Shown one piece after another: positions 1-8,172 of a stretch of 10,036 bases of DNA. The stretch lies in NCBI GenBank assembly GCA_964533585.1, contig CAZHMM010000144.1, positions 1-10,036 of the forward strand. The letters run 5' to 3'. Below the pieces are notes generated by a model. That model was not told where the DNA came from. It ran no database searches and was given only the letters and a program-made list of their open reading frames with translations. The position numbers were made by a program, and so were the translations under genes. Position 1 is the first letter of the stretch; the number at the start of each line of letters is the position of its first letter. The DNA comes from Elioraea sp964533585. GTDB taxonomy: Bacteria > Pseudomonadota > Alphaproteobacteria > Acetobacterales > Acetobacteraceae.

Positions 1-555
1 CGCTTCCGCTGCGTCGAGGCCTGGGCGATGGCGGTGCCGTGGACCGGCTTCCCGCTCGCCGATCTGGTGCGCTGGGCCGAGCCGCTCGGCAGCGCCAAGT
101 ACATCGTCTTCGACACGTTCCAGGACCCGCGCGTCGCCCCCGGCTTCCGCCAGACCTGGTATCCGTGGCCCTACCAGGATGGGCTGACCATCGCCGAGGC
201 GATGAACGAGCTCTCGCTGATGGTCACCGGCATCTACGGCCGTCCGCTGCCGCCGCAGATGGGCGCGCCGCTGCGCGTCATCACGCCGTGGAAATACGGC
301 TTCAAGCAGCCCAAGAGCATCGTGCGCATCAGCTTCACCGACCAGCGGCCGGTCAGCTTCTGGGAGAAGCTGCAAGCCAGCGAGTACGGGTTCTGGGCGA
401 ACGTGAATCCCGAGGTGCCGCATCCGCGCTGGAGCCAGGCGACCGAGCGCATGCTCGGCACCGGCGAGCGCCTGCCGACGCTGATCTGGAACGGTTACGG
501 AGAGTACGTCGCACACCTCTATGACGGGCTGAAGGGCGAGCGGCTGTTCGCGTGA
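1..555 (+). CDS. msrP: MsrP, catalytic subunit of periplasmic protein-methionine-sulfoxide reductase (5' truncated by window)
   Basis: Only the last 184 residues are present; the frame is open from base 1, and the E. coli protein has about 334 residues. MsrP (formerly YedY) is a molybdopterin enzyme exported by the Tat system that repairs oxidised methionines in periplasmic proteins. The visible part matches the sulfite-oxidase-fold domain closely. The RCVEAW segment in the first eight visible residues carries the conserved Cys that, in this family, ligates molybdenum. Downstream are the family blocks VPWTGFPLADLV, QTWYPWPYQDGLT, ITPWKYGFKQPKSIVRI and EYGFWANVNPEVPHPRWSQATE. The N-terminal half with the Tat signal lies outside the window. 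In most bacteria msrP is followed by msrQ, the haem membrane subunit that feeds it electrons; here a different small membrane protein starts 10 bases after the stop. Family assignment is firm; the missing MsrQ may be encoded elsewhere. Confidence 0.95.
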   Translation, partial: RFRCVEAWAMAVPWTGFPLADLVRWAEPLGSAKYIVFDTFQDPRVAPGFRQTWYPWPYQDGLTIAEAMNELSLMVTGIYGRPLPPQMGAPLRVITPWKYGFKQPKSIVRISFTDQRPVSFWEKLQASEYGFWANVNPEVPHPRWSQATERMLGTGERLPTLIWNGYGEYVAHLYDGLKGERLFA

Positions 556-565
556 GCGTGACGCG

Positions 566-871
566 ATGGGCATCCTCCGGCTGATCCTGCGCCTGCTCGG
601 CGCCGTGCTGGTGCTGCTCGCCCTCTGGCCGCTGCTGCGCGAGACCGCGATGGCGGTCGGCGAGGCCGGCCACAGCTTCATCCCGCTCGGCCAGCTCTGG
701 TTCGAGATCGATCGCGCTTCGCTGAACATGCTCCAGGCGGGGGTGCAGCGGCGCGTCTCGCCCGGGCTGTGGGAGGACGTCATCCAGCCTTTCCTGACCT
801 GGCCGGCGTGGCCGGTGTTGATCACGACCGGGCTGACGCTGATCCTGGTCAGCCGCGCGCGGCGGGCTTGA
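566..871 (+). CDS. Small conserved membrane protein of unknown function (101 aa)
   Basis: Two hydrophobic stretches are visible: residues 6-24, rich in Leu/Val/Ala after Arg5 and Arg9, and residues 80-96, followed by a basic RARRA tail. The central loop (about 25-79) contains the pattern LGQLWFEIDRASLNMLQA and a segment LWEDVIQPFLTWPAW. I recognise this from memory as resembling small uncharacterised alphaproteobacterial proteins, but I know no function. Positive charges at both ends suggest both termini face the cytoplasm, with the loop in the periplasm. It starts 10 bases after msrP and ends 3 bases before the regulator gene, so cotranscription is likely. It is not MsrQ: it is too short, and its only histidine is His36, whereas MsrQ is a multi-helix haem protein. 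No clear Shine-Dalgarno precedes the ATG, so translation may be coupled to msrP. The gene call is fairly sure; its function is unknown. Confidence 0.8.
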   Translation: MGILRLILRLLGAVLVLLALWPLLRETAMAVGEAGHSFIPLGQLWFEIDRASLNMLQAGVQRRVSPGLWEDVIQPFLTWPAWPVLITTGLTLILVSRARRA

Positions 872-874
872 GGC

Positions 875-2347
<1,473 letters not shown>

Positions 2348-2751
2348 CCAGCATTGCGCAGCGCGGCGAGCGCCTCGTGTACCGCGCGCAGCAGCCCGTC
2401 CGTCGCCTCGACGATGCCGTTGGTATGGCCCTGTCGGGCCGCTGCGATGAGCCGGTCGGCCGAAGCCCCCAGAGCCGCGAGCCCGACCGACCGCGCCGCG
2501 CCGGCGAGGGCGTCGGCTTCGCTCGCCACCAACGGCGGCGCGTCGATCCCGCGCAGGATGGCGTCGACCCGGCGATGCATTTCGCCACGGAACAGGCTGA
2601 CCAGGGCCTGGGCGCGTTCCGTCCCGAGCGAGGCGCGCAGGCGCTCGAGCGTGGCCCGGTCGAGCACCGGGGTGGAAGGGTGCGGCATCGGCATGGACGG
2701 ACGGCGTCTCCGGCAGGTTTGCCGGGGCCAAGCAATCCCTGCGCCAGCCGT

Positions 2752-3195
2752 TCAGCCGATCGGCCGCGTCAGCCCTGCGGCGCGCGCGATCACCTCCAGC
2801 GTGCGCTCCCAGAGCGCGTAGCCGTGCAGCGCCCCCAGCGGCGCCCAGGTGGCACCCGCGCAGTCATCGCCCGGCACCGGCTCGCCTGGGCCCGCCTCGG
2901 CGGCGAAGTCCACCAGCGTGTAGTGGAAGCGGATCCGCCCCTCGTCGTCGCGCTGGATGGAATCGATCACGTCGAGCAGCACGAGGCCGCCCGCAGGGGC
3001 GAGGCCGGTCTCCTCGGCGAGCTCACGCCGCGCGGTCTCGTGCACCGTCTCGCCGAGCTCCTGCGCACCGCCGGGCAGCGACCACTCGCCGAGCCGCGGC
3101 GGCTTGCCCCGGCGGATCAGCAGGACGGTGTCCGCGCGCAGCAGCACCACGCCCACCCCGACCCGGGGCAGGATCGGGTACTCGCGCGGACTCAG
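2752..3195 (-). CDS. NUDIX hydrolase (probable CTG start)
   Basis: NUDIX enzymes cleave nucleoside diphosphates linked to another moiety, using divalent metal held by the Nudix box. Residues 43-65 fit the GX5EX7REUXEEXGU consensus exactly (GAQELGE...RRELAEETGL), preceded by the typical GKPPRLGEWSLPGG. The length of 147 residues is normal for a single-domain NUDIX protein; the substrate (ADP-ribose, oxidised nucleotide or other) cannot be told. Start choice: an ATG-initiated frame is open back to 3279, but those 28 extra codons lie wholly inside the DUF4340 gene and read like out-of-frame sequence. The recognisable family N-terminus, S-P-R-E-Y-P followed by VGVGVVLL, begins right after a CTG at 3195-3193. 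That CTG shares bases with the upstream TGA (CTGA) and has GGAGAG six bases ahead. Function call is firm; the exact start is inferred, with 3279 the conventional alternative. Confidence 0.9.
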   Translation of the reverse strand: MSPREYPILPRVGVGVVLLRADTVLLIRRGKPPRLGEWSLPGGAQELGETVHETARRELAEETGLAPAGGLVLLDVIDSIQRDDEGRIRFHYTLVDFAAEAGPGEPVPGDDCAGATWAPLGALHGYALWERTLEVIARAAGLTRPIG

Positions 3196-4274
3196 GAGGG
3201 GCTCTCCGGCGCGGCGCGCAAATCCTCGAGCCGGTAGGTCAGCACATCGGCCTTCCAGTCGGCGATCTGGAACGCCCAAGGAGAGAGGCGCTGCGCCAGA
3301 CGCTCGGCCTGCTCGCGCGCGGCCTCGGGCGTCAGCATCTGCTCGGGCGGGTTCTCCGGCAGCGGGGCAGGGGGCTCGGCCCAGGACGCGGAGACGATCG
3401 CCCAGCGCTTGTCGTCGGCCGTCACCACGCGGATCGCGAGCGCGAGGCCATCGAAGGTGACGATGCGCGTCTCGCCCGCCTCCTCGGCGCTCGCGAGCTC
3501 AGCCGCCGGTCGGACGTCGTTGAAGCTGAACCATTCGAGCGCACGCGGCAGGTCATCGACCTTGTGCTGCTCGGGCTTGAACCCCTCCGGCGGATCGGCA
3601 ACCGCGGCCTGCTCGGCGGCAGGGTCGGCGCGCACCACCGTCACGGGCTCGGCACCCGCGCGCCTGGACGTCACGCGCGCGACGCGCTGGCGCTTGACGT
3701 CGAGCACCTCGCGCTCGACCCAGAGCATCGGGTCGGTGTCGAGCCGGAGCGCCCCCTCGGCGAGAAAGGTCCGGCTTTCGCCGGGGCGGCGCACATAGAT
3801 CGCCTCGGGCAGGTTGCCGGCGGTGCGGATGCGCCGCCGCCCGACGATCAGCTCGGCGATCGTCGCCCCCTGGCCGTCCTTCACGGTGAGCAGCTGGCTC
3901 GTGCCGCCCTCCACCGTCACGTCCTCCAGCCCGAGCCGCGAGAACAGGTCCGGATTGCCCGTGCGCTCCTCGATCAGCCGCAGCTCGGCGAGGCCCGTGA
4001 ACACCTCGCGCACGCGATCGGCGCGGGCGGGGTAGTGGCTGCGCTCGGCGATGCCCCAGACGCCTTCGCGGCGCTCCAGCGTCACCGTGCCGTCGTGGCG
4101 GCGCACCTCGATCCGCGCGGCGTCGGCGAGGCGCGGGGTGATGTTCGGGAACACCGGCGCATCGATGATCGCGGCCTCGCGCATCGGCGCCTCGCGCTGC
4201 CACACCACGACGCCGATCGCGGCCGCGCCGATCAGGGCCGCGGCGCCGAACAGCACGAGCCTGCCACGCCTCAT
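3192..4274 (-). CDS. DUF4340 domain protein, membrane-anchored partner of the Gld-type ABC system
   Basis: A 360-residue protein with one N-terminal hydrophobic segment (about 7-25, after MRRGR), which suggests a signal anchor with the rest outside the cytoplasm. The body reads as DUF4340: an N-terminal block with VTLERREGVWGIAERSHYPARADRVREVFTGL, followed by TGNPDLFSRLGL, ATIAELIVGRRR, YVRRPGESRTFLAEG and WVEREVLDV. DUF4340 genes commonly follow gldG-like genes in bacterial chromosomes; no biochemical role is established to my knowledge. It begins 43 bases after the GldG-like stop with its own strong Shine-Dalgarno (GGGAGGAG). Its stop is overlapped by the proposed CTG start of the NUDIX gene. 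The C-terminal tail is rich in Glu, Ala and Pro. The start is well supported by the ribosome-binding site and the anchor at the N-terminus. Confidence 0.88.
   Translation of the reverse strand: MRRGRLVLFGAAALIGAAAIGVVVWQREAPMREAAIIDAPVFPNITPRLADAARIEVRRHDGTVTLERREGVWGIAERSHYPARADRVREVFTGLAELRLIEERTGNPDLFSRLGLEDVTVEGGTSQLLTVKDGQGATIAELIVGRRRIRTAGNLPEAIYVRRPGESRTFLAEGALRLDTDPMLWVEREVLDVKRQRVARVTSRRAGAEPVTVVRADPAAEQAAVADPPEGFKPEQHKVDDLPRALEWFSFNDVRPAAELASAEEAGETRIVTFDGLALAIRVVTADDKRWAIVSASWAEPPAPLPENPPEQMLTPEAAREQAERLAQRLSPWAFQIADWKADVLTYRLEDLRAAPESPS
3193..3207 (-). promoter_or_regulatory. Ribosome-binding site and CTGA stop/start overlap for the NUDIX gene
   Basis: Read on the - strand, GGAGAG (3207-3202) is followed after six bases by CTG (3195-3193), which overlaps the TGA stop of the DUF4340 gene (3194-3192). 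This mirrors the common ATGA coupling arrangement but with a CTG start. It supports translational coupling and the shorter NUDIX protein. Confidence 0.5.
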
Positions 4275-4285
4275 CCGCTCCTCCC
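4275..4285 (-). promoter_or_regulatory. Strong ribosome-binding site of the DUF4340 gene
   Basis: On the - strand, GGGAGGAG (4285-4278) lies three bases before the ATG at 4274; its GGAGG core is five bases away. It lies in the 43-base gap after the GldG-like gene. I see no promoter or terminator in that gap. Confidence 0.65.
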
Positions 4286-4317
4286 GTTCTGCGACGCGAT
4301 CCGCGAGCGCGCGCGCA

Positions 4318-6306
4318 TCATGCCGCTGCCTCGTGCGGCTCCTGGGCGCGGCGGGCGCGGCGGCGGACGCGCCAGATCCCGAGCGCGATCGCGATCAGCG
4401 CCACCACCACCGGCACGGCGACGATGTTGGCGAGCCGCAACGTGGTCTGGAGCCCCTCGATCTCGCGGCGGAGATCGCGCTGCACCGCGCGCAGTTCGCG
4501 TCGCGTCTCCAGGATGTCTGCCCGCGCGGCATCGATCGCGGCGCGCTGCTCGGGCGTCAGCACCGGATCGGCCCGGCCGGCCTCGCCGGTGGTGCCGCGG
4601 CGGAGCTCGCGCAGCTTCGCCTCGGTCTCCTCGAGGCGCTTCTGCAACGCCTGCTCGCGCGCGCGGAACTCGGCCTCGGCCTGGCGGCGCATCGCGTCCA
4701 CCAGCTCGAACGGCCGGCGGCTCTCGCCGCGCGAACGCAGCCCGATCAGCGCATCCGAGCCCGAGAGCGTGTCGAGCAGGTTGACGACGAGCGCGCCGTT
4801 GTCGGCGAACGGGGTCGCGACCTGCTGGCCGAAGAAATCCTGCACGCGCACCCAGAACCGATCCTCGAGGATGTCGCTGTCGGCAAGCAGGACGAGATTG
4901 GCCGGCCCCTCGGAGCGGGCGCGATGCGGTTGCGTCCGTTCCGGCGCCTGCGATCCCTCCTCGACGGGTGGCGGCCCGTCGGGGAAGGCGGAGGCCAACG
5001 CACCACGCACGCTGGCGGCGAGGACCAGCGGCCGATTGCCCGGGCGGAAATCGGCGAGGATCTGCGTGGGGTTCGGCTCGTTGCGCACCTTCTCGGCCGG
5101 GATCGGCGCCGCCTCGGGCGACGTTGTCACCAGCGGCTCGAAGGAGATGTCGGCGCCCTCGTGCCTAGCCAGAAACCCGGAGGAGGCGAAGCTCAGCTGA
5201 TTGAGCTGGCCGGTCGCCGGATTGTCGCGGCTGATCTGCTGGCCGCCGGCGGCCGTGAACCAGGCGACGTAATCGACCGCCTGCACCCGCTCGCGCTCGC
5301 CCGCGCGCACGCGCATCGCCCCGCGCAGATCGCCCGCGACCTGATCCTTGTCGTACGCGATGCCCCAGGCCTCGAGCAGGCGCGGCAGGTCCGAGGCGGT
5401 CTCGCGGGTCGGCATCCCACCCGGGCCCGGCCGCGCCGCCTGCGCCTCGGAGTGCGGGTCGAGCACCAGCAGCAGCTTGCCGCCGCGCATCACGAACTGG
5501 TCGATCGCGTACTGGGTCTGATCACCGAGGTTCTGCGGATGCGCGACCATCAGCACGTCGATGTCGGGGGGGATCTCGGCGGCATCGAGGGCGACATCCT
5601 GGACCGAGAGGAACTGGCGCATCTGCGTCATCACCACCCAGGGCGGGGTGGGGCGGCCCATCGGCCCGCGCATCTCGCCGTTCATCGGCAGGCCGGTCAT
5701 CACGCCCACCTTGGGTCGGCGCGGGTTGGAGAGCTCGAACACCAGCCGCGTCAGGTCATACTCCAGGAACCGCTCGCGCTCGGGCTGGAAGAACGGAATG
5801 ATCCGCTCCTCGTCGAGCAGGTTGGTGGCGGCGAGGCCGAAGAACACCTGCTCGCCCGACTGGTCGACCGGCACGCCCTGGAGCCCGTAGGCGAGCGCAC
5901 GGTCCTCGACCTCGCTGAACGGCTCGGGCTCGTAGAACTCCAGCCGGATCTTGCCGCCGGCGAGCGCGGCGTATTCGTGCAGCAGTTCGCGCACGCGGGT
6001 CGCGTAGGCGGCATAGACGGGGATGTCGCGCCCGAGCCGCGAGGAGTAGTAGAGCCGCACGGTGATCGGCTCGGGGATCGCGCGCAGCACCGACTTGGTG
6101 CCGTCGGAGAGCGTGTAGAGCCGCTGCTCGGTCAGATCGATCCGGTAGCGTGCCAGGAACGTCTCGGCGAGCACGTTCACGCCGATCACCAGGATCAGCG
6201 CGGCGAGCAGTCCGGCCGCCGAGAGCAGCCGGCGCGGCGGGGCGGCGCGCGGTGCGCGGCTCTCGGCCATCGGTTCGGTCGGGGCGAGCTTGGGCGTGCC
6301 TTCCAT
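4318..6306 (-). CDS. GldG-family auxiliary protein of an ABC transport system
   Basis: A 662-residue protein with one transmembrane helix near each end: about 27-47 (LLSAAGLLAALILVIGVNVL) and about 625-645 (IVAVPVVVALIAIALGIW), the latter followed by a basic tail. Between them lies a large, presumably periplasmic, domain of the GldG/ABC_transp_aux type. It opens with the signature RIDLTEQRLYTLSDGTKSVL and continues with PITVRLYYS, IRLEFYEPEPFSE and RGGKLLLVLDPHSEA. A late NLVLLADSDILEDRFW block precedes about 100 residues rich in Glu, Arg and Ala (about 520-625) likely to form a coiled coil ahead of the last helix. GldG is known from gliding Bacteroidetes, but similar proteins occur widely in non-gliding bacteria next to an ABC-2 permease and ATPase. 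It starts 3 bases after the permease stop. Substrate and role are unknown. The family call is confident. Confidence 0.9.
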   Translation of the reverse strand: MEGTPKLAPTEPMAESRAPRAAPPRRLLSAAGLLAALILVIGVNVLAETFLARYRIDLTEQRLYTLSDGTKSVLRAIPEPITVRLYYSSRLGRDIPVYAAYATRVRELLHEYAALAGGKIRLEFYEPEPFSEVEDRALAYGLQGVPVDQSGEQVFFGLAATNLLDEERIIPFFQPERERFLEYDLTRLVFELSNPRRPKVGVMTGLPMNGEMRGPMGRPTPPWVVMTQMRQFLSVQDVALDAAEIPPDIDVLMVAHPQNLGDQTQYAIDQFVMRGGKLLLVLDPHSEAQAARPGPGGMPTRETASDLPRLLEAWGIAYDKDQVAGDLRGAMRVRAGERERVQAVDYVAWFTAAGGQQISRDNPATGQLNQLSFASSGFLARHEGADISFEPLVTTSPEAAPIPAEKVRNEPNPTQILADFRPGNRPLVLAASVRGALASAFPDGPPPVEEGSQAPERTQPHRARSEGPANLVLLADSDILEDRFWVRVQDFFGQQVATPFADNGALVVNLLDTLSGSDALIGLRSRGESRRPFELVDAMRRQAEAEFRAREQALQKRLEETEAKLRELRRGTTGEAGRADPVLTPEQRAAIDAARADILETRRELRAVQRDLRREIEGLQTTLRLANIVAVPVVVALIAIALGIWRVRRRARRAQEPHEAAA

Positions 6307-6309
6307 CGC

Positions 6310-7044
6310 TCAGCCCGCCTTTCTGAGGTCGACGATCACGGCATTGGCGTACAGCCAGAAGCCGATGAAGGTGGCGAAGAACACGAGGTCGCGCAGGGCG
6401 ATCACCCCGCGCGTGATGCTCTCGTAGCGGCCGATCAGGCTGATCCGGCGCGCCGCCTCCAGCACATCGGCCGGGATGGCGTCCGCCAGGAATCCGGCCA
6501 CCACGGGGCTGCCGAACACGGTGAAGACGAAGCACACGGCGGTTGCGAGCACGAAGGCGATCACCTGGTTCTTCGTCGTCGCCGACAGCGCCGCGCCGAT
6601 CGCGAGATAGCAGGCCGCGATCAGCAGCGCGCCCGCATAGCCCGCCAGGATCACGCCGTTGTCCGGCGTGCCAAGCACGTTGACGGTGATCACCATCGGG
6701 AAGGTCAGCGCCAGCGCGATCGCGGCGAAGGCCCAGGCGGCGAGGAACTTGCCCAGCACCGCCTGCCACATCGCCACCGGCAGGGTGAGCAGCAACTCGA
6801 TGGTGCCGGCGCGCCGCTCCTCGGCCCAGAGCCGCATCGTGATCGCCGGGATCAGCAGCAGATAGAGCCAGGGCAGGAAGGTGAACAGCGGTGCGAGATC
6901 GGCTTGTCCGCGGTCGAAGAAGTTGCCGACCGCGAAGGTGAGCGCGCCCAGCATCACCAGGAAGATGACGATGAAGACATAGGCGACCGGGGTCGCGAAA
7001 TAGGCCGCGAGCTCGCGCCGGGCGACGATGAGGGTCGTGCGCAT
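6310..7044 (-). CDS. ABC-2 type permease (GldF-like)
   Basis: A 244-residue inner-membrane protein with about six hydrophobic segments and the ABC-2 family hallmarks. The N-terminus MRTTLIVARRELAAYFATPVAYVFI is typical, and the cytoplasmic loop LWAEERRAGTIELLLTLPV contains the E-x-R-x-G-T-[IL]-E-x-L pattern that contacts the ATPase. Start: the frame can be opened to an ATG at 7164, but those 40 residues lie inside the ATPase gene and are Arg/Ser-rich shadow sequence. The ATG at 7044-7042 follows the ATPase stop by one base and gives the expected N-terminus. It should pair with the ATPase just upstream and the GldG-like protein just downstream to form one membrane complex. The transported substrate is unknown. 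Confidence 0.92.
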   Translation of the reverse strand: MRTTLIVARRELAAYFATPVAYVFIVIFLVMLGALTFAVGNFFDRGQADLAPLFTFLPWLYLLLIPAITMRLWAEERRAGTIELLLTLPVAMWQAVLGKFLAAWAFAAIALALTFPMVITVNVLGTPDNGVILAGYAGALLIAACYLAIGAALSATTKNQVIAFVLATAVCFVFTVFGSPVVAGFLADAIPADVLEAARRISLIGRYESITRGVIALRDLVFFATFIGFWLYANAVIVDLRKAG

Positions 7045-7045
7045 C

Positions 7046-7999
7046 TCAGGCGGCCTCGCGCAGGGTGAGGTCGCGGAACACTTCGTCGAGCCGGCCGCGC
7101 TCGATGAAGATCTCCCGTGGCGCGATGCCGACCGAGGCCAGCGCCGTGCGCACCGGCCCCTCAACGGGCGTGCCGTCGCGCGCCAGCGCGGAGAGCGCGA
7201 TCAGGCCGTCCGCACCGCGGGTCCCGACCTCGACGGTGCCCAGGATCTCGAGCTTGCGCAGGGCCACGGCGGCGATCTCGCCCTGCTCGGCGCCGACCAC
7301 GACCGTCACACCGTTGTGCCAGCGGCTGCGCTTGGCGAGCTCGGCCGGGGTGGCGTCGGCAACGACGCGGCCGCGCGCGATCACCACCGCGCGGGTGCAG
7401 ATCGCCTCGACCTCCTCGAGGATATGCGTGGAGATGATGATCGCCTTCTCCGGCGCCATCGCCGTGATCAGCCGGCGGACCTCGTGCTTCTGGTTCGGAT
7501 CGAGCCCGTCGGTCGGCTCGTCGAGGATCAGCACCTCCGGGTCGTGCAGCAGCGCCTGGGCGAGGCCGACCCGGCGCTTGAACCCCTTCGAGAGCGCCTC
7601 GATCGGGTAGTAGAGCACGTCGTGCAGGCTGGTCAGGCCTATCGCACGCTCGACGCGGGACCGCCGGTCCGAACCGCGGAAGCCGCGCACCGAGGCGACC
7701 CAGTCGAGGAAGGCCGTGACCGTCATGTCAGGATAGGTCGGCGCGCCTTCGGGCAGGTAGCCCAGGCGCTGCTTCACGGCCAGCGGGTCATCCAGCACGT
7801 CGTGGCCACACAGCCGCGCCGTGCCGCGGGTCGGCGTGAGATACCCCGCGATCATCTTCATCGTGGTGGACTTGCCCGCCCCGTTGGGCCCGAGAAAGCC
7901 GAGCACCTCGCCGCGCGCGACCGCGAGCGACACGTCGTCCACCGCCACGACGGGGCCGAAGCGCTTCTCCAGCCCCTCGGCCTCGATCATCGCCGTCAT
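7046..7999 (-). CDS. ABC transporter ATP-binding protein (GldA-like)
   Basis: A 317-residue cytoplasmic ATPase that energises the adjacent ABC-2 permease. Walker A is GPNGAGKST (37-45). The signature is the variant LSKGFKRRVGLAQALLHDPE (from 136) instead of LSGGQ; LSKG-type signatures are usual in GldA-like ATPases. Walker B is VLILDE (156-161), the D-loop is GLDP and the switch His is in STHILEE (His192). The C-terminal 100 residues form the regulatory extension typical of this class, ending in RLDEVFRDLT. The ATG at 7999 is chosen because AGGGAGG lies four bases ahead; a second in-frame ATG (7990) is too far from it. It is the first gene of the - strand operon, and a candidate promoter lies immediately upstream. 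Confidence 0.94.
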   Translation of the reverse strand: MTAMIEAEGLEKRFGPVVAVDDVSLAVARGEVLGFLGPNGAGKSTTMKMIAGYLTPTRGTARLCGHDVLDDPLAVKQRLGYLPEGAPTYPDMTVTAFLDWVASVRGFRGSDRRSRVERAIGLTSLHDVLYYPIEALSKGFKRRVGLAQALLHDPEVLILDEPTDGLDPNQKHEVRRLITAMAPEKAIIISTHILEEVEAICTRAVVIARGRVVADATPAELAKRSRWHNGVTVVVGAEQGEIAAVALRKLEILGTVEVGTRGADGLIALSALARDGTPVEGPVRTALASVGIAPREIFIERGRLDEVFRDLTLREAA

Positions 8000-8010
8000 C
8001 AGGCCTCCCT
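8000..8010 (-). promoter_or_regulatory. Strong ribosome-binding site of the GldA-like gene
   Basis: Read on the - strand, AGGGAGG (8010-8004) precedes the ATG at 7999 by four bases. It decides between the ATG at 7999 and the one at 7990 in favour of the former. Confidence 0.7.
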
Positions 8011-8029
8011 CGAACGTCCCGCGGCGGCG

Positions 8030-8057
8030 GATTTAGCGCCTGCCCTCCGCCGATCAA
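8030..8057 (-). promoter_or_regulatory. Candidate sigma-70-type promoter of the - strand ABC operon
   Basis: On the - strand, TTGATC (8057-8052) is separated by 16 bases from TAAATC (8035-8030). This is the most AT-rich spot of an otherwise GC-rich 173-base divergent intergenic region. It would put the transcript start roughly 20-25 bases before the ATG, just leaving room for the Shine-Dalgarno. The -35 matches TTGACA at four positions; the -10 match is weak (three of six). Confidence 0.35.
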
Positions 8058-8172
8058 GGCCCCGGGGTGGACCACGCACGGGGCGGGGGGTCAACCCTTC
8101 GGGCGCGTGCCCCGACCTCAAACCGACGCGCGAACGCTGGCGCGCAACCACGCGCCGCGCTACGCCTGGACC

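Noticed and set aside
2377..3237. A 286-codon + strand open frame over the HPt and NUDIX genes
   Set aside because: The opposite strand carries a perfect Nudix box and an HPt-like helical pattern; this frame has neither domain nor start signals.
4051..7068. A 1005-codon open frame on the + strand
   Set aside because: It runs antisense to the DUF4340, GldG-like and permease genes, whose products have clear families. Its translation is a low-complexity Arg/Gly/His/Asp-rich mix typical of antisense frames in very GC-rich DNA.
7045..7164. The 40-residue N-terminal extension of the permease frame up to an ATG at 7164
   Set aside because: It overlaps the conserved end of the ATPase gene and reads as Arg/Ser-rich shadow sequence; the ATG at 7044 gives the normal ABC-2 N-terminus one base after the ATPase stop.
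7864..7888. Variant LSKGF signature and missing Q-loop glutamine in the GldA-like ATPase as a sign of a dead enzyme
   Set aside because: Walker A, Walker B, D-loop and switch His are all present, and LSKG-type signatures are usual in this ATPase class, so it is probably active.
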